Source: Flavobacterium sp. (lineage in GTDB: Bacteria; Bacteroidota; Bacteroidia; Flavobacteriales; Flavobacteriaceae). Taken from it: DNA of 64,000 bases. The stretch lies in contig NZ_CP136574.1 in NCBI RefSeq assembly GCF_035195345.1, positions 744,001 through 808,000 of the forward strand. Reading direction: 5' to 3'. The position numbers and the translations under genes were made by a program. Below are positions 56,733 to 63,818 of the stretch, one piece after another. Every line of letters starts with the position of its first letter. The stretch's first letter is position 1. The notes under the pieces were generated by a model. That model did no database searches. It worked only from the letters and a program-made list of their open reading frames with translations, and was not told where the DNA came from.

Positions 56733-57686
56733 ATGAAAAAATATATCAATCAAGGAAGCAAAGATACCCGTTCGGGATTTGGAGCTGGAATGACAGAATT
56801 AGGTCAAAAAAACGAAAACGTAGTAGCACTTTGTGCGGATTTAATTGGATCATTAAAATTTGATGACTTCAAGAAAAACCACCCAGAGCGTTTCTTCCAA
56901 ATTGGAATTGCAGAAGCCAACATGATTGGAATTGCAGCAGGATTAACGATTGGTGGGAAAATTCCTTTCACAGGAACATTCGCTAACTTTTCTACAGGAA
57001 GAGTCTATGACCAAATTCGTCAATCAGTAGCGTATTCAGATAAAAATGTAAAGATTTGTGCTTCGCATGCAGGATTAACGCTTGGAGAAGACGGTGCAAC
57101 ACACCAAATCTTAGAAGACATCGGTTTGATGAAAATGTTACCTGGAATGACCGTTATCAATACTTGCGATTACAACCAAACCAAAGCAGCCACTTTAGCA
57201 TTAGCTGATTATCATGGCCCTGCTTATTTACGTTTTGGTCGCCCAGTAGTACCTAACTTTATGCCAGCAGACGAACCTTTCGTAATTGGAAAAGCTATTA
57301 TGCTAAACGAAGGAACTGATGTTACGATTATTGCCACTGGACATTTAGTTTGGGAAGCATTAGTAGCAGCGGAAGCCTTGGAAGCAAAAGGAATTTCGGC
57401 TGAAGTAATTAACATTCACACGATTAAACCGTTAGATGAAGAAGCGATTTTAAAATCGGTGAAGAAAACAGGTTGTGTAGTTACGGCTGAAGAGCATAAC
57501 ATTATTGGTGGTTTAGGAGAAAGCGTTTCAAGAACGTTAGTACAAAACCATTTAGTACCACAAGAATTTGTTGCTGTAAACGACAGCTTTGGAGAGAGTG
57601 GCACACCCGACCAATTAATGGAAAAATATGGTTTAAACAGCGCAGCCATTATTGAAAAAGCAGAAAAAGTAATCCAAAGAAAATAA
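56733..57686 (+). CDS. Transketolase, C-terminal subunit
   Basis: 317 residues with the pyrimidine-binding domain (DTRSGFGAGMTELG, FFQIGIAEANMIGIAAGLTI with the catalytic Glu in GIAEAN) and the C-terminal domain (DVTIIATGHLVWEALVAAEAL, TAEEHNIIGGLGESVSRTL). Partner of the preceding subunit, with which it forms the active site at the dimer interface. No promoter seen in the gap, so co-transcription is likely; terminator follows. Confidence 0.95.
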   Translation: MKKYINQGSKDTRSGFGAGMTELGQKNENVVALCADLIGSLKFDDFKKNHPERFFQIGIAEANMIGIAAGLTIGGKIPFTGTFANFSTGRVYDQIRQSVAYSDKNVKICASHAGLTLGEDGATHQILEDIGLMKMLPGMTVINTCDYNQTKAATLALADYHGPAYLRFGRPVVPNFMPADEPFVIGKAIMLNEGTDVTIIATGHLVWEALVAAEALEAKGISAEVINIHTIKPLDEEAILKSVKKTGCVVTAEEHNIIGGLGESVSRTLVQNHLVPQEFVAVNDSFGESGTPDQLMEKYGLNSAAIIEKAEKVIQRK

Positions 57687-57707
57687 TCTTTTTTACCCAT
57701 ATAATAT

Positions 57708-57746
57708 AAAACCTGATGCTAGATTTTAGCATCAGGTTTTTTTTAT
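57708..57746 (+). terminator. Terminator of the transketolase operon
   Basis: AAAACCTGATGCT / AGCATCAGGTTTT, loop of 7, then a T run. Same core (AAACCTGAT) as the terminator at 8406-8434. Confidence 0.9.
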
Positions 57747-57847
57747 ATTATACTTTTTTAGACTTCAGACGCTATTTGCGCTAAATAAAGTGAAACCGAC
57801 CCTAGCGAAAACAAACCACTCTAACCTTGAAATACCTTATTTTTGGT

Positions 57848-57894
57848 ACAGATTAACACAGATTTATCCTTTTGAATCTGTTAAATCTGTGGCT
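57848..57894. repeat. Inverted repeat of the ACAGATTTA type
   Basis: ACAGATTAACACAGATTTA ahead of GAATCTGTTAAATCTGTGG; inner perfect arms CACAGATTT (57857-57865) and AAATCTGTG (57883-57891). The rest of 57747-57996 holds nothing I can support. Confidence 0.6.
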
Positions 57895-57996
57895 TATTAT
57901 TTTTAGAAGCTAAAGTGAAATGCACTAAAGTGCGTATTTTTAAACTATTTTTGTGACCAAAAATCTACATTTCTTTTTAGTAGAAATCATTCGTTT

Positions 57997-58380
57997 TTAC
58001 CGCAATCTTTTGTAACTTAAATTCTGCAAGAGCTTTTTAAAATTACGCGCCGGTTTAAATAATATTTTGGCACCTAGAATGGTGTTTTTATTTAATTTTT
58101 CGGGTGTATCAGTTCCAACGCCTTTTAGTGTTAGCGCAAACGTTCCTAAACGATCTATTTTTACAATTTTACCGTTGGCTAATTGCTCCCCTATTACCTG
58201 ACTCATCCCTATGAGAACCCCATAACAATCAGCAACGGTAACTGTGCTTCGGCTTGCAATAATTTCGGCTAAATATTCTAAATCTACTTCTCCCTTACTT
58301 ACGGCACAAGGGTAATATTTGGTTTGAGGTGGCGATGCAATATTGTTTTGTTTGGGCACCATTTTAAATTCAATAGCCAT
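57997..58380 (-). CDS. HU-like DNA-binding protein
   Basis: 127 residues. The pattern YLAEIIASRSTVTVADCYGV, then LIGMSQVIGEQLANGKIVKI and DRLGTFALTLKG, matches the HU/IHF-like fold in the Bacteroidetes HU-related family, longer than the classic 90-residue HU and usually single-copy near mobile or accessory genes. It bends or coats DNA; specificity unknown. A TATTTTTG -7 box on the minus strand (58401-58408) is 20 bp upstream. Divergent from the integrase, with the 22-bp repeats between. Confidence 0.8.
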   Translation of the reverse strand: MAIEFKMVPKQNNIASPPQTKYYPCAVSKGEVDLEYLAEIIASRSTVTVADCYGVLIGMSQVIGEQLANGKIVKIDRLGTFALTLKGVGTDTPEKLNKNTILGAKILFKPARNFKKLLQNLSYKRLR

Positions 58381-58400
58381 ATAACTTATTTTTTACTGAA

Positions 58401-58408
58401 CAAAAATA
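58401..58408 (-). promoter_or_regulatory. -7 box of the HU-like gene
   Basis: TATTTTTG on the minus strand. The 22-bp repeat sites lie 50-100 bp upstream of it. Confidence 0.5.
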
Positions 58409-58458
58409 CAAATTAAACTGAATAAAAAATCTATTACTGTACAGCAATTATTAAATTT

Positions 58459-58516
58459 CCCTAGAGAAATTAGTTAAATACCCTAGGGAAAATAGATAAA
58501 TACCCTAGGGAAAATG
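58459..58516. repeat. Three palindromic sites at 22-bp spacing
   Basis: CCCTAGAG (58459), CCCTAGGG (58481) and CCCTAGGG (58503): start-to-start exactly 22 bp each. Flanks are also repeated (site 2 and 3: ATACCCTAGGGAAAAT). The first copy has one changed base in the palindrome. It lies between the divergent HU-like and integrase genes, so it may be an operator array or recombinase accessory sites. Confidence 0.85.
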
Positions 58517-58611
58517 ATTTTATAATACGGAATAATTTATTTTATTAATTGATTAACAACAAATTAATTCTTTATAAAACCAAAATATAAAAGACAATCT
58601 TTATATTTGTT

Positions 58612-58619
58612 AGACTAAA
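58612..58619 (+). promoter_or_regulatory. -7 box of the integrase gene
   Basis: TATATTTG, 9 bp before the ATG, 96 bp after the last 22-bp repeat site. Confidence 0.5.
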
Positions 58620-58628
58620 TGCACTAAA

Positions 58629-59672
58629 ATGAATTTTAAAGCCAAAACCATCCTACACAAAGGAACGCCAAGAATTGCCGTTTACTTTGAAAAAAATGCC
58701 GCATTAATTGCTCGTATCAAAACTTTTGAAGATGCTTGCTGGAGCGCCTCAAACAAATATTGGCATTTACCCGACACTGAAGCCAATCGTTTACATTTTA
58801 AATTGCCCTTAGCCCATACATTAGTGCCTAATGCAGAAGGAATGGCTAGTATTGAAACCTTTAAACGCTATTTATTATCAAAACGTTACAGCCCAAATAC
58901 CATAAACACGTATAGCGATGCTTTAAAATCGTTTTTAACGTTTTGTAACACAAAAGCAATAAAAGACATTAGCAATGAAGATGTTATTTGTTATAACAAC
59001 GATTATATTTTAAAGAATAACTTTTCTTCTTCCTATCAAAACCAAATTGTTAATTCTATCAAACTATTTTTTAAGATAGTTAAAGACAGTCAAATTGAAA
59101 TTGACAAAATACATCGACCAAAAAGAGAAAAAGTATTACCCAATGTTTTGAGTAAAGAAGAAATTAAAGCCATTTTAGAAGCCCCAAAGAATTTAAAACA
59201 CAAAGCAATGCTTTCTATGATTTACAGTTGTGGATTAAGACGAAGTGAATTGTTGAATTTAAAACCAAATGATATTGACTCCAAAAGAAATGTTGTAATA
59301 ATTAGACAATCAAAAGGTAAAAAGGACCGAATTACACCATTATCTCCAAAAATATTAGAATTACTAAGAAATTACTATAAAGAATACAGCCCAAAAACGT
59401 ATCTTTTTGAGGGACAGAAAAAAAATACACAATATTCTGCAAGAAGTTTAGAGGAAATATTGAAAAAAAGTATTAAATTGGTCACAATAAACAAACCTGT
59501 TACATTGCATTGGCTACGTCATAGCTATGCTACTCACTTATTAGAAAGTGGAACAGATTTAAGATACATACAAGAATTATTAGGGCATAATAGTAGTAAA
59601 ACAACTGAAATATACACGCATGTGAGTACTAAAAACATTCAGCAAATTAAAAGTCCTTTTGATGATTTATAA
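58629..59672 (+). CDS. Tyrosine recombinase / integrase
   Basis: 347 residues. An N-terminal domain (about 1-65, with WSASNKYWHLPDTEANR), a core-binding SAM-like domain (ASIETFKRYLLSKRYSPNTI, 75-165), and a catalytic domain with all key residues: Arg204 (CGLRR), Lys in QSKGKKDR, His294 and Arg297 (HWLRHSYATHLLESG), His320 (LGHNS) and Tyr329 (EIYTHVS). It cuts and rejoins DNA at specific sites. Such XerD-like enzymes integrate elements or cassettes. Downstream are a hairpin and the HNH operon. Att sites were not identified with certainty. Confidence 0.93.
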   Translation: MNFKAKTILHKGTPRIAVYFEKNAALIARIKTFEDACWSASNKYWHLPDTEANRLHFKLPLAHTLVPNAEGMASIETFKRYLLSKRYSPNTINTYSDALKSFLTFCNTKAIKDISNEDVICYNNDYILKNNFSSSYQNQIVNSIKLFFKIVKDSQIEIDKIHRPKREKVLPNVLSKEEIKAILEAPKNLKHKAMLSMIYSCGLRRSELLNLKPNDIDSKRNVVIIRQSKGKKDRITPLSPKILELLRNYYKEYSPKTYLFEGQKKNTQYSARSLEEILKKSIKLVTINKPVTLHWLRHSYATHLLESGTDLRYIQELLGHNSSKTTEIYTHVSTKNIQQIKSPFDDL

Positions 59673-59693
59673 AAAAATAATACGCAATAATAG

Positions 59694-59731
59694 TTGAGCA
59701 TAGCTACCCAAAAACAGTTAGCTATGCTCAA
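59694..59731. repeat. Perfect 13-bp inverted repeat after integrase
   Basis: TTGAGCATAGCTA (59694-59706) / TAGCTATGCTCAA (59719-59731), 12-nt loop without a T run. A further ACTGAGCATA lies at 59747-59756. Terminator or recombination site. Confidence 0.7.
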
Positions 59732-59762
59732 TAAAATAGCAAAAAACTGAGCATATAAACGA

Positions 59763-59777
59763 GTTGTGTGTAATTTT
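59763..59777 (+). repeat. Left boundary motif of the HNH operon
   Basis: GTTGTGTGTAATTTT; its reverse complement recurs with one change at 61105-61119 on the other side of the operon. Confidence 0.65.
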
Positions 59778-59785
59778 AAAAAAGA

Positions 59786-60463
59786 ATGGCAATAAGAACT
59801 ATAGTAAAACGAAAACTTTGGGCTTCATCAGGAGGTTTCTGCGGTAAACCAGATTGTCATGCTGATTTATTTCCTTTTTTTGAAAGCGGAGAAATTACCA
59901 ACATTGAAGAATTAGCACACATAATTGGACAAAAGAAAAAAGGTCCAAGAGGAGCTAATCCATTACCACTTAGTGAGCGTGATGAATTTGAAAATATAAT
60001 ATTATTGTGTCCAACTTGTCATACTATCATTGATAAAAATCCAAAATTATATCCTGATAATACAATAAAACAATGGAAAGCAAATCACGAAAATAGCATT
60101 TCAAATATTTTTAAAGTTCCAAAACTTGAATCCCGATTAGATGCAAGTAAGTATTTAAAACCTTTACTGGCTGAAAATAAAGCAATATTTGACTTGTATG
60201 GCCCACATTCAAAAAACGCTATAGATAATCAATTAGCAACTGAACTTATGTGGGAAAAATTAGCTATTCAAAAGATATTACCAAATAATAGAAAAATTGA
60301 GGCATTTATTGAACAAAATCAAGATTTATTCGAGGGTAATGAGTTTGGTTTATTCATTGAATATAAACTTCATAGAGAAGGATTTGAATACAATAAAATT
60401 TCTGGTGATGTAAATTCTACTGTCCCAACTTTTCCAAATGGATTTGAAAACATTTTTAAATGA
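59786..60463 (+). CDS. HNH endonuclease with helical C-terminal domain
   Basis: 225 residues. A zinc-supported HNH core is complete: zinc Cys19, Cys24, Cys75, Cys78; catalytic His45 (AHIIG), Asn70 (ENIILLC) and His79 (CPTCHTIID). Residues about 115-225 form a helical part (YGPHSKNAIDNQL, WEKLAIQKILPNNRKIEAF) that recurs in standalone HNH proteins of Bacteroidetes and probably senses or binds partners. The stop overlaps the next start by 4 bp (ATGA). It is expected to cut DNA; whether it targets phage, plasmid or host is unknown. Confidence 0.88.
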   Translation: MAIRTIVKRKLWASSGGFCGKPDCHADLFPFFESGEITNIEELAHIIGQKKKGPRGANPLPLSERDEFENIILLCPTCHTIIDKNPKLYPDNTIKQWKANHENSISNIFKVPKLESRLDASKYLKPLLAENKAIFDLYGPHSKNAIDNQLATELMWEKLAIQKILPNNRKIEAFIEQNQDLFEGNEFGLFIEYKLHREGFEYNKISGDVNSTVPTFPNGFENIFK

Positions 60464-60846
60464 GAGAAAAAAATAAGCAAGCTGTTGCTACGTCAAGTAA
60501 GTCATTCTTTGAAAATGGCATGAGAGGTCATTCCGCTGTATCAAGTATTACTGATTTAGGAAATGACAAGTACTTAATTAAACGAACAGGAAATAGACCT
60601 GATATTAAAATTATAGTAGCTGATATATACATTGCTGGCGAAGCAGAAATATACGAAATAAATCCAAATCTATTTGATATTGACTGCATTATACTTATAG
60701 GATTCTACAATCGATATTCATTTGCTGCAAAAGATTTAGCAAAATCCATGAATGTTGGTTTATTTGATAACAGAGAATTTTTTGGCGCAGTCAATTTTAC
60801 AGGAGAAGCTTTAGTTAACTACGAAAAAAAGAAAAAAGATGATTGA
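60460..60846 (+). CDS. Unknown protein in HNH/NTase operon
   Basis: 128 residues, no signal peptide. No family recognised with confidence. The C-terminal segment IDCIILIGFYNRYSFAAKDL with AKSMNVGLFDNREFFGAVNF weakly resembles the end of Mrr-type restriction-endonuclease-like domains (a strand, then a helix with A-x-x-L-A and an LFD/LID strand), but the D-ExK catalytic core is not clear. It overlaps the HNH gene by 4 bp and the NTase gene by 8 bp, so the three are translationally coupled. Confidence 0.65.
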   Translation: MREKNKQAVATSSKSFFENGMRGHSAVSSITDLGNDKYLIKRTGNRPDIKIIVADIYIAGEAEIYEINPNLFDIDCIILIGFYNRYSFAAKDLAKSMNVGLFDNREFFGAVNFTGEALVNYEKKKKDD

Positions 60847-61105
60847 TTTACAAATAAAACCCAAAGACCATTTTGACATATATCTTTTTGGTTCTTCAAT
60901 TTATTCTGACACACCATCCGATATTGATATAGCTATTATTTATGATAAAAAATTCATAAGTATCCAACAAGCAGTAGAATATCGAGCTGAATTATTGAAT
61001 AATTTATCAATAAAATCAGAGAAGAAGATTGATACTATTCTTCTCTCAAAAGAAGAAGAAATAGAAACAGAATTTCTTTTGAACGCGAAACATATGAAAA
61101 TATAA
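60839..61105 (+). CDS. Minimal nucleotidyltransferase (MNT-like)
   Basis: 88 residues, a bare polymerase-beta-type nucleotidyltransferase core: GSS at 18-20, the metal Asp28 and Asp30 (SDIDIAI), and a third acidic residue Asp65 (IDTILL). So the active site looks intact. Such minimal NTases can attach AMP to a partner protein, as MntA does to its HEPN toxin, but no HEPN gene is here; the partners would be the HNH nuclease and the 128-residue protein. Overlaps the previous gene by 8 bp. Confidence 0.82.
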   Translation: MIDLQIKPKDHFDIYLFGSSIYSDTPSDIDIAIIYDKKFISIQQAVEYRAELLNNLSIKSEKKIDTILLSKEEEIETEFLLNAKHMKI

Positions 61106-61145
61106 AAACTACACACAACAGGCGTTTAACCTTATTACGCTTGTG
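61105..61145. repeat. Right boundary motif and attC-like palindrome
   Basis: AAAACTACACACAAC (61105-61119) is the inverted counterpart of 59763-59777 (14 of 15 identical). It continues into ACAGGCG...CGCTTGT (61118-61124 with 61138-61144), an imperfect 7-bp inverted repeat around a 13-nt centre, like a folded cassette-recombination site. Two copies of AGTACAACA follow at 61189 and 61200. Confidence 0.55.
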
Positions 61146-61210
61146 AAGTATATATTTTATTGGTACTCACAAAAATTAAAATTCCTTTAGTACAACATAA
61201 GTACAACAAA

Positions 61211-61702
61211 TCAAAAACTTTTTACGGAACTATAAATACCCAGTTGATTAAGCTGCGCTTGGCGGTTCATCAATTGATATTCTGCGAGCTTTCCGCAGTA
61301 ATATTGTTGGGTTGCTTTTGCATACCCATTGATCAAAAGCAAATCATTCAAACATTCTCCTCCTGGTAATATTACATATCCTAGTTGTCTGTTCCAGTAG
61401 TCGTAAAAGTTCTCCTGTTCTGTAACGATAGTTACAGCCGTTTTAGGCGGTGCAACCGACAAAACGAAGTGCAAGGATTGCAAACCAAATTGGAGCAATA
61501 ATTGGGCAGGTAAACTGCTTTTCTCCTCATCCTCTATCATCTTCCTATTAATCTTTACTTCTGGTGCATCTAAACCATAAAGACGGATTTCTTTTTTCAT
61601 TTGAGTGAAACGATTGCAAATGATGATGCTATCCCCATCAAGGACTTCTTCAATTTGCCAATGGGTTTCCACTATGTACGGTGCTTTTGCGTTGTATTGC
61701 AT
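61211..61702 (-). CDS. Thermonuclease-family (SNase-like) protein
   Basis: 163 residues from ATG 61702. A longer reading starts inside a TATCTTTG -7 box (61733-61740, minus strand) and is excluded by it. The SNase fold is visible: EEVLDGDSIIICN, IRLYGLDAPE (metal and catalytic Arg/Asp region), then YWNRQLGYVILPGGECLNDL, LLINGYAKA. No secretion signal. It may cut DNA or RNA, or bind as an inactive fold. It points towards the HNH operon and away from the next module. Confidence 0.8.
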   Translation of the reverse strand: MQYNAKAPYIVETHWQIEEVLDGDSIIICNRFTQMKKEIRLYGLDAPEVKINRKMIEDEEKSSLPAQLLLQFGLQSLHFVLSVAPPKTAVTIVTEQENFYDYWNRQLGYVILPGGECLNDLLLINGYAKATQQYYCGKLAEYQLMNRQAQLNQLGIYSSVKSF

Positions 61703-61799
61703 TGATTTACAGTTATTTAAGTTATTGATATTCAAAGATAATCATTGAAATTTGTCTTATGAATTTTATCTAATTATTAACTTTTTAAATCTTAAAAAA

Positions 61800-62603
61800 A
61801 TGGCAAGACAAAAAGGTGTTATTAAGTACGTTGGAACTCTTGGAGATATCCGACACTTCAAAATCAAAGGACAGGAAGGCTACTTCGCTGGAATGGTTGG
61901 TGGACCAACTGGCGACCAAGTATTATCTGCTCCTGAATTTGAGAGAACTCGTGAGAATATGAACGAATTTGGTGCTTGTGCCAAAGCTGGAAAATCTGTT
62001 CGAACTGGTTTATCTCAAGTTATGAAACAAATGGCCGACAGCCAAGTAACTGGAAGATTAACTTCTATTATGAAGAAAATCAACCTTGAAGACCAAACGG
62101 AAGCCAGAGGTTACCGTAAAATTGAAATCACTACACAACGTAGTTACTTGAAAGGATTTGAGTTTGACAAAAACTCTTCTTTCAATGGGATTTTCAACGC
62201 TCCTTACTCATTAACTCACGGAGTTGATAGAGAAACTGGTGATTTTGTTGTAGATGCTTTTAATCCAGCGAATTTGGTTAATGCTCCATCAGGTGCAACT
62301 CATTTCCGTTTGATTAGTTCTCTTTCAGTTGTGAGTGATTTTGAATACAACGCTACCACAAACAGTTATGATCCTATGGATGCAGACTTGAATGAGGTAA
62401 ACGATATTCAATACAGTGCTTTCTTGGATTTGTATGCTCCAGTTCCTGCTACAACCGTAACAGCAACTTTACCTGGTGGAGTTCTTCCAACAGCAAATGT
62501 TACTGTTTTGCAATGTATCGGAATTGAGTTTTATCAACAAGTCGGCGGAAATTACTACTTGTTTTCCAGTGGTAACTGCTTGAAAGTTGAGGATGCTTTT
62601 TAG
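61800..62603 (+). CDS. Conserved unknown protein, MARQKG family
   Basis: 267 residues from ATG 61800 (MARQKGVIKYVGTLGDIRHF); the frame is open earlier but without family character. The N-terminus with GYFAGMVGGPTGDQVLSAPE, then FERTRENMNEFGACAKAGKS, is a widespread but uncharacterised family in Bacteroidetes, often near integrases. The middle and C-terminal parts look beta-rich (FRLISSLSVVSDFEYN). No signal peptide. It opens the four-gene module to 63632; a terminator follows, but the short gap to the next gene allows read-through. Confidence 0.65.
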   Translation: MARQKGVIKYVGTLGDIRHFKIKGQEGYFAGMVGGPTGDQVLSAPEFERTRENMNEFGACAKAGKSVRTGLSQVMKQMADSQVTGRLTSIMKKINLEDQTEARGYRKIEITTQRSYLKGFEFDKNSSFNGIFNAPYSLTHGVDRETGDFVVDAFNPANLVNAPSGATHFRLISSLSVVSDFEYNATTNSYDPMDADLNEVNDIQYSAFLDLYAPVPATTVTATLPGGVLPTANVTVLQCIGIEFYQQVGGNYYLFSSGNCLKVEDAF

Positions 62604-62615
62604 AAAAACCTTCCG

Positions 62616-62644
62616 AAAATCCCTCGCCAAAAGTGAGGGATTTT
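62616..62644 (+). terminator. Hairpin terminator after the MARQKG-family gene
   Basis: AAAATCCCTC / GAGGGATTTT, loop about 9, T run. Confidence 0.8.
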
Positions 62645-62671
62645 TTGTTTAATCTCAAATCTATCAAGACT

Positions 62672-63124
62672 ATGGAAAGCAAAATAATTAGAGTAGCCCA
62701 GGGCAAAGAAAGTACATTGAGCCAGTTGTACATTAACGGCATCTTTCAATGTTATTTGTTAGAGGATAAAATTAGAGAAGTGAAAATCTCTTCTCAAACT
62801 GCTATACCAAAAGGTGTATTTAGTTTAAAGCTGAACACTCACGGAGCTAAAAATGTGGATTACAAAAAAGCTTTTGGAAAGCTGCACGAAGGAATGATTG
62901 AGATTTCAGGTTTACCCAACTTTAGCTTTGTTTATATCCATACCGGAAATACCATAAAAGATACTGCCGGTTGTCCGCTTTGTGGTTTTGGTTTTGGGTT
63001 TATTGATGGAAATTACCAAGTTTCTCAAAGTGTTGCAGCTTACAAAATGATTTATCCAAAATTGGTAGCACTGGCAAGAGAACCAAACAACAAAATTGTA
63101 ATTGAAAATAATTTTCAATTTTAA
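62672..63124 (+). CDS. DUF5675-family protein
   Basis: 150 residues from ATG 62672 (MESKIIRVAQGKESTLSQLY). The order YINGIFQCYLLEDKIRE, AIPKGVFSLKL, FVYIHTGNTIKDTAGCPLCG matches DUF5675, found in many phage and accessory loci. The closing H-x-G...C pattern resembles the His and Cys of L,D-transpeptidase-type cell-wall enzymes, so a role on peptidoglycan is possible, but this is weak inference. Neighbours: two small membrane proteins, as in lysis or secretion modules. Confidence 0.72.
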   Translation: MESKIIRVAQGKESTLSQLYINGIFQCYLLEDKIREVKISSQTAIPKGVFSLKLNTHGAKNVDYKKAFGKLHEGMIEISGLPNFSFVYIHTGNTIKDTAGCPLCGFGFGFIDGNYQVSQSVAAYKMIYPKLVALAREPNNKIVIENNFQF

Positions 63125-63136
63125 AAAGTCCCAAAA

Positions 63137-63400
63137 ATGGAAAACATCAATATCATCGCTACACTTTTTGGAACACTAATCACCTTATTACTCTCGATTG
63201 TGGCTTATTTTATCAAGCAATTACACACCGATTTTAAGAGTATGGAAAAAGATTTGGTTGAAGTAAAAACGATGGCTTTAATCATTAAAACCGAGTTTAA
63301 AAGTGGCAATGACTTACTGAACCAGAAAGTAGAATATTTAGAAAAAAGAGTACAAATAATTGAATTAACAATCTTAAAAAGTCAAGATTATGAAAAATAA
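63137..63400 (+). CDS. Small membrane-anchored coiled-coil protein
   Basis: 87 residues: one N-terminal hydrophobic helix (IIATLFGTLITLLLSIVAYF, about 6-25) followed by a charged alpha-helical stretch with heptad character (KSMEKDLVEVKTMALIIKTE, then VEYLEKRVQIIELTILK). No family recognised. It starts 12 bp after the DUF5675 gene and overlaps the next by 11 bp; size and topology would fit a holin-associated or spanin-like role, without direct proof. Confidence 0.6.
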   Translation: MENINIIATLFGTLITLLLSIVAYFIKQLHTDFKSMEKDLVEVKTMALIIKTEFKSGNDLLNQKVEYLEKRVQIIELTILKSQDYEK

Positions 63401-63632
63401 AAATATGAATGTAGTCGAGCGTGTTGTCGCTCCTACTCCAAAATGGTTTAAAATTCTTCGCACTGTTGGAATTGCTTTAGCTTCTGTTGGCGGTGCTATC
63501 ATCGCTTCACCTGTTGCCTTGCCTGTCGGTTTAGTTTCGGCAGCTGGTTACTTGGTACTTGGTGGAAGTATTATTTCTGTCGTTTCACAAACGGCGGTTA
63601 AAGCTGAAGAACAGCCAGAACCGAAGGAATAA
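63390..63632 (+). CDS. Small two-helix membrane protein
   Basis: 80 residues with two hydrophobic segments (TVGIALASVGGAIIASPVAL and GLVSAAGYLVLGGSIISVVS, with Gly/Ala-rich faces) and a short acidic tail (KAEEQPEPKE). No family recognised. Overlaps the preceding gene by 11 bp and is closed by a terminator. Class II holins have a like layout, but so do other small membrane proteins. Confidence 0.6.
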   Translation: MKNKNMNVVERVVAPTPKWFKILRTVGIALASVGGAIIASPVALPVGLVSAAGYLVLGGSIISVVSQTAVKAEEQPEPKE

Positions 63633-63652
63633 AAAACCAATAAATTGACTTT

Positions 63653-63681
63653 AGAAGCTCCGATTTTCGGAGCTTCTTTTG
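63653..63681 (+). terminator. Terminator of the DUF5675 module
   Basis: AGAAGCTCCGA / TCGGAGCTTCT with loop TTT, then TTTG. Confidence 0.85.
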
Positions 63682-63784
63682 TTTATAGCAGTCAATAAAT
63701 GGCAATTGCTTTGCTTTTCTTCGATTTATTTAAGTGGTGCAATCATATTGCACTTATGTATTAGTTTGCTTGGGAATGAGGAGC

Positions 63785-63818
63785 AAACAATCCTAGTCCT
63801 TTTGGACCAGGATTGTTT
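63785..63818. terminator. Hairpin at 3' end of the rightmost gene
   Basis: AAACAATCCTAGTCC / GGACCAGGATTGTTT, one mismatch, loop of 4. It touches the stop of the partial minus-strand gene. T run weak on the minus strand. Confidence 0.6.

Noticed and set aside
58459..58516. Replication-origin iterons.
   Set aside because: Only three sites, no replication initiator gene nearby and no DnaA boxes recognised; an operator or recombination accessory array fits better.
60839..61105. CBASS or MNT-HEPN toxin-antitoxin assignment for the nucleotidyltransferase.
   Set aside because: The protein is a bare 88-residue core, not a CD-NTase, and no HEPN partner or CBASS effector with SAVED domain is seen nearby.
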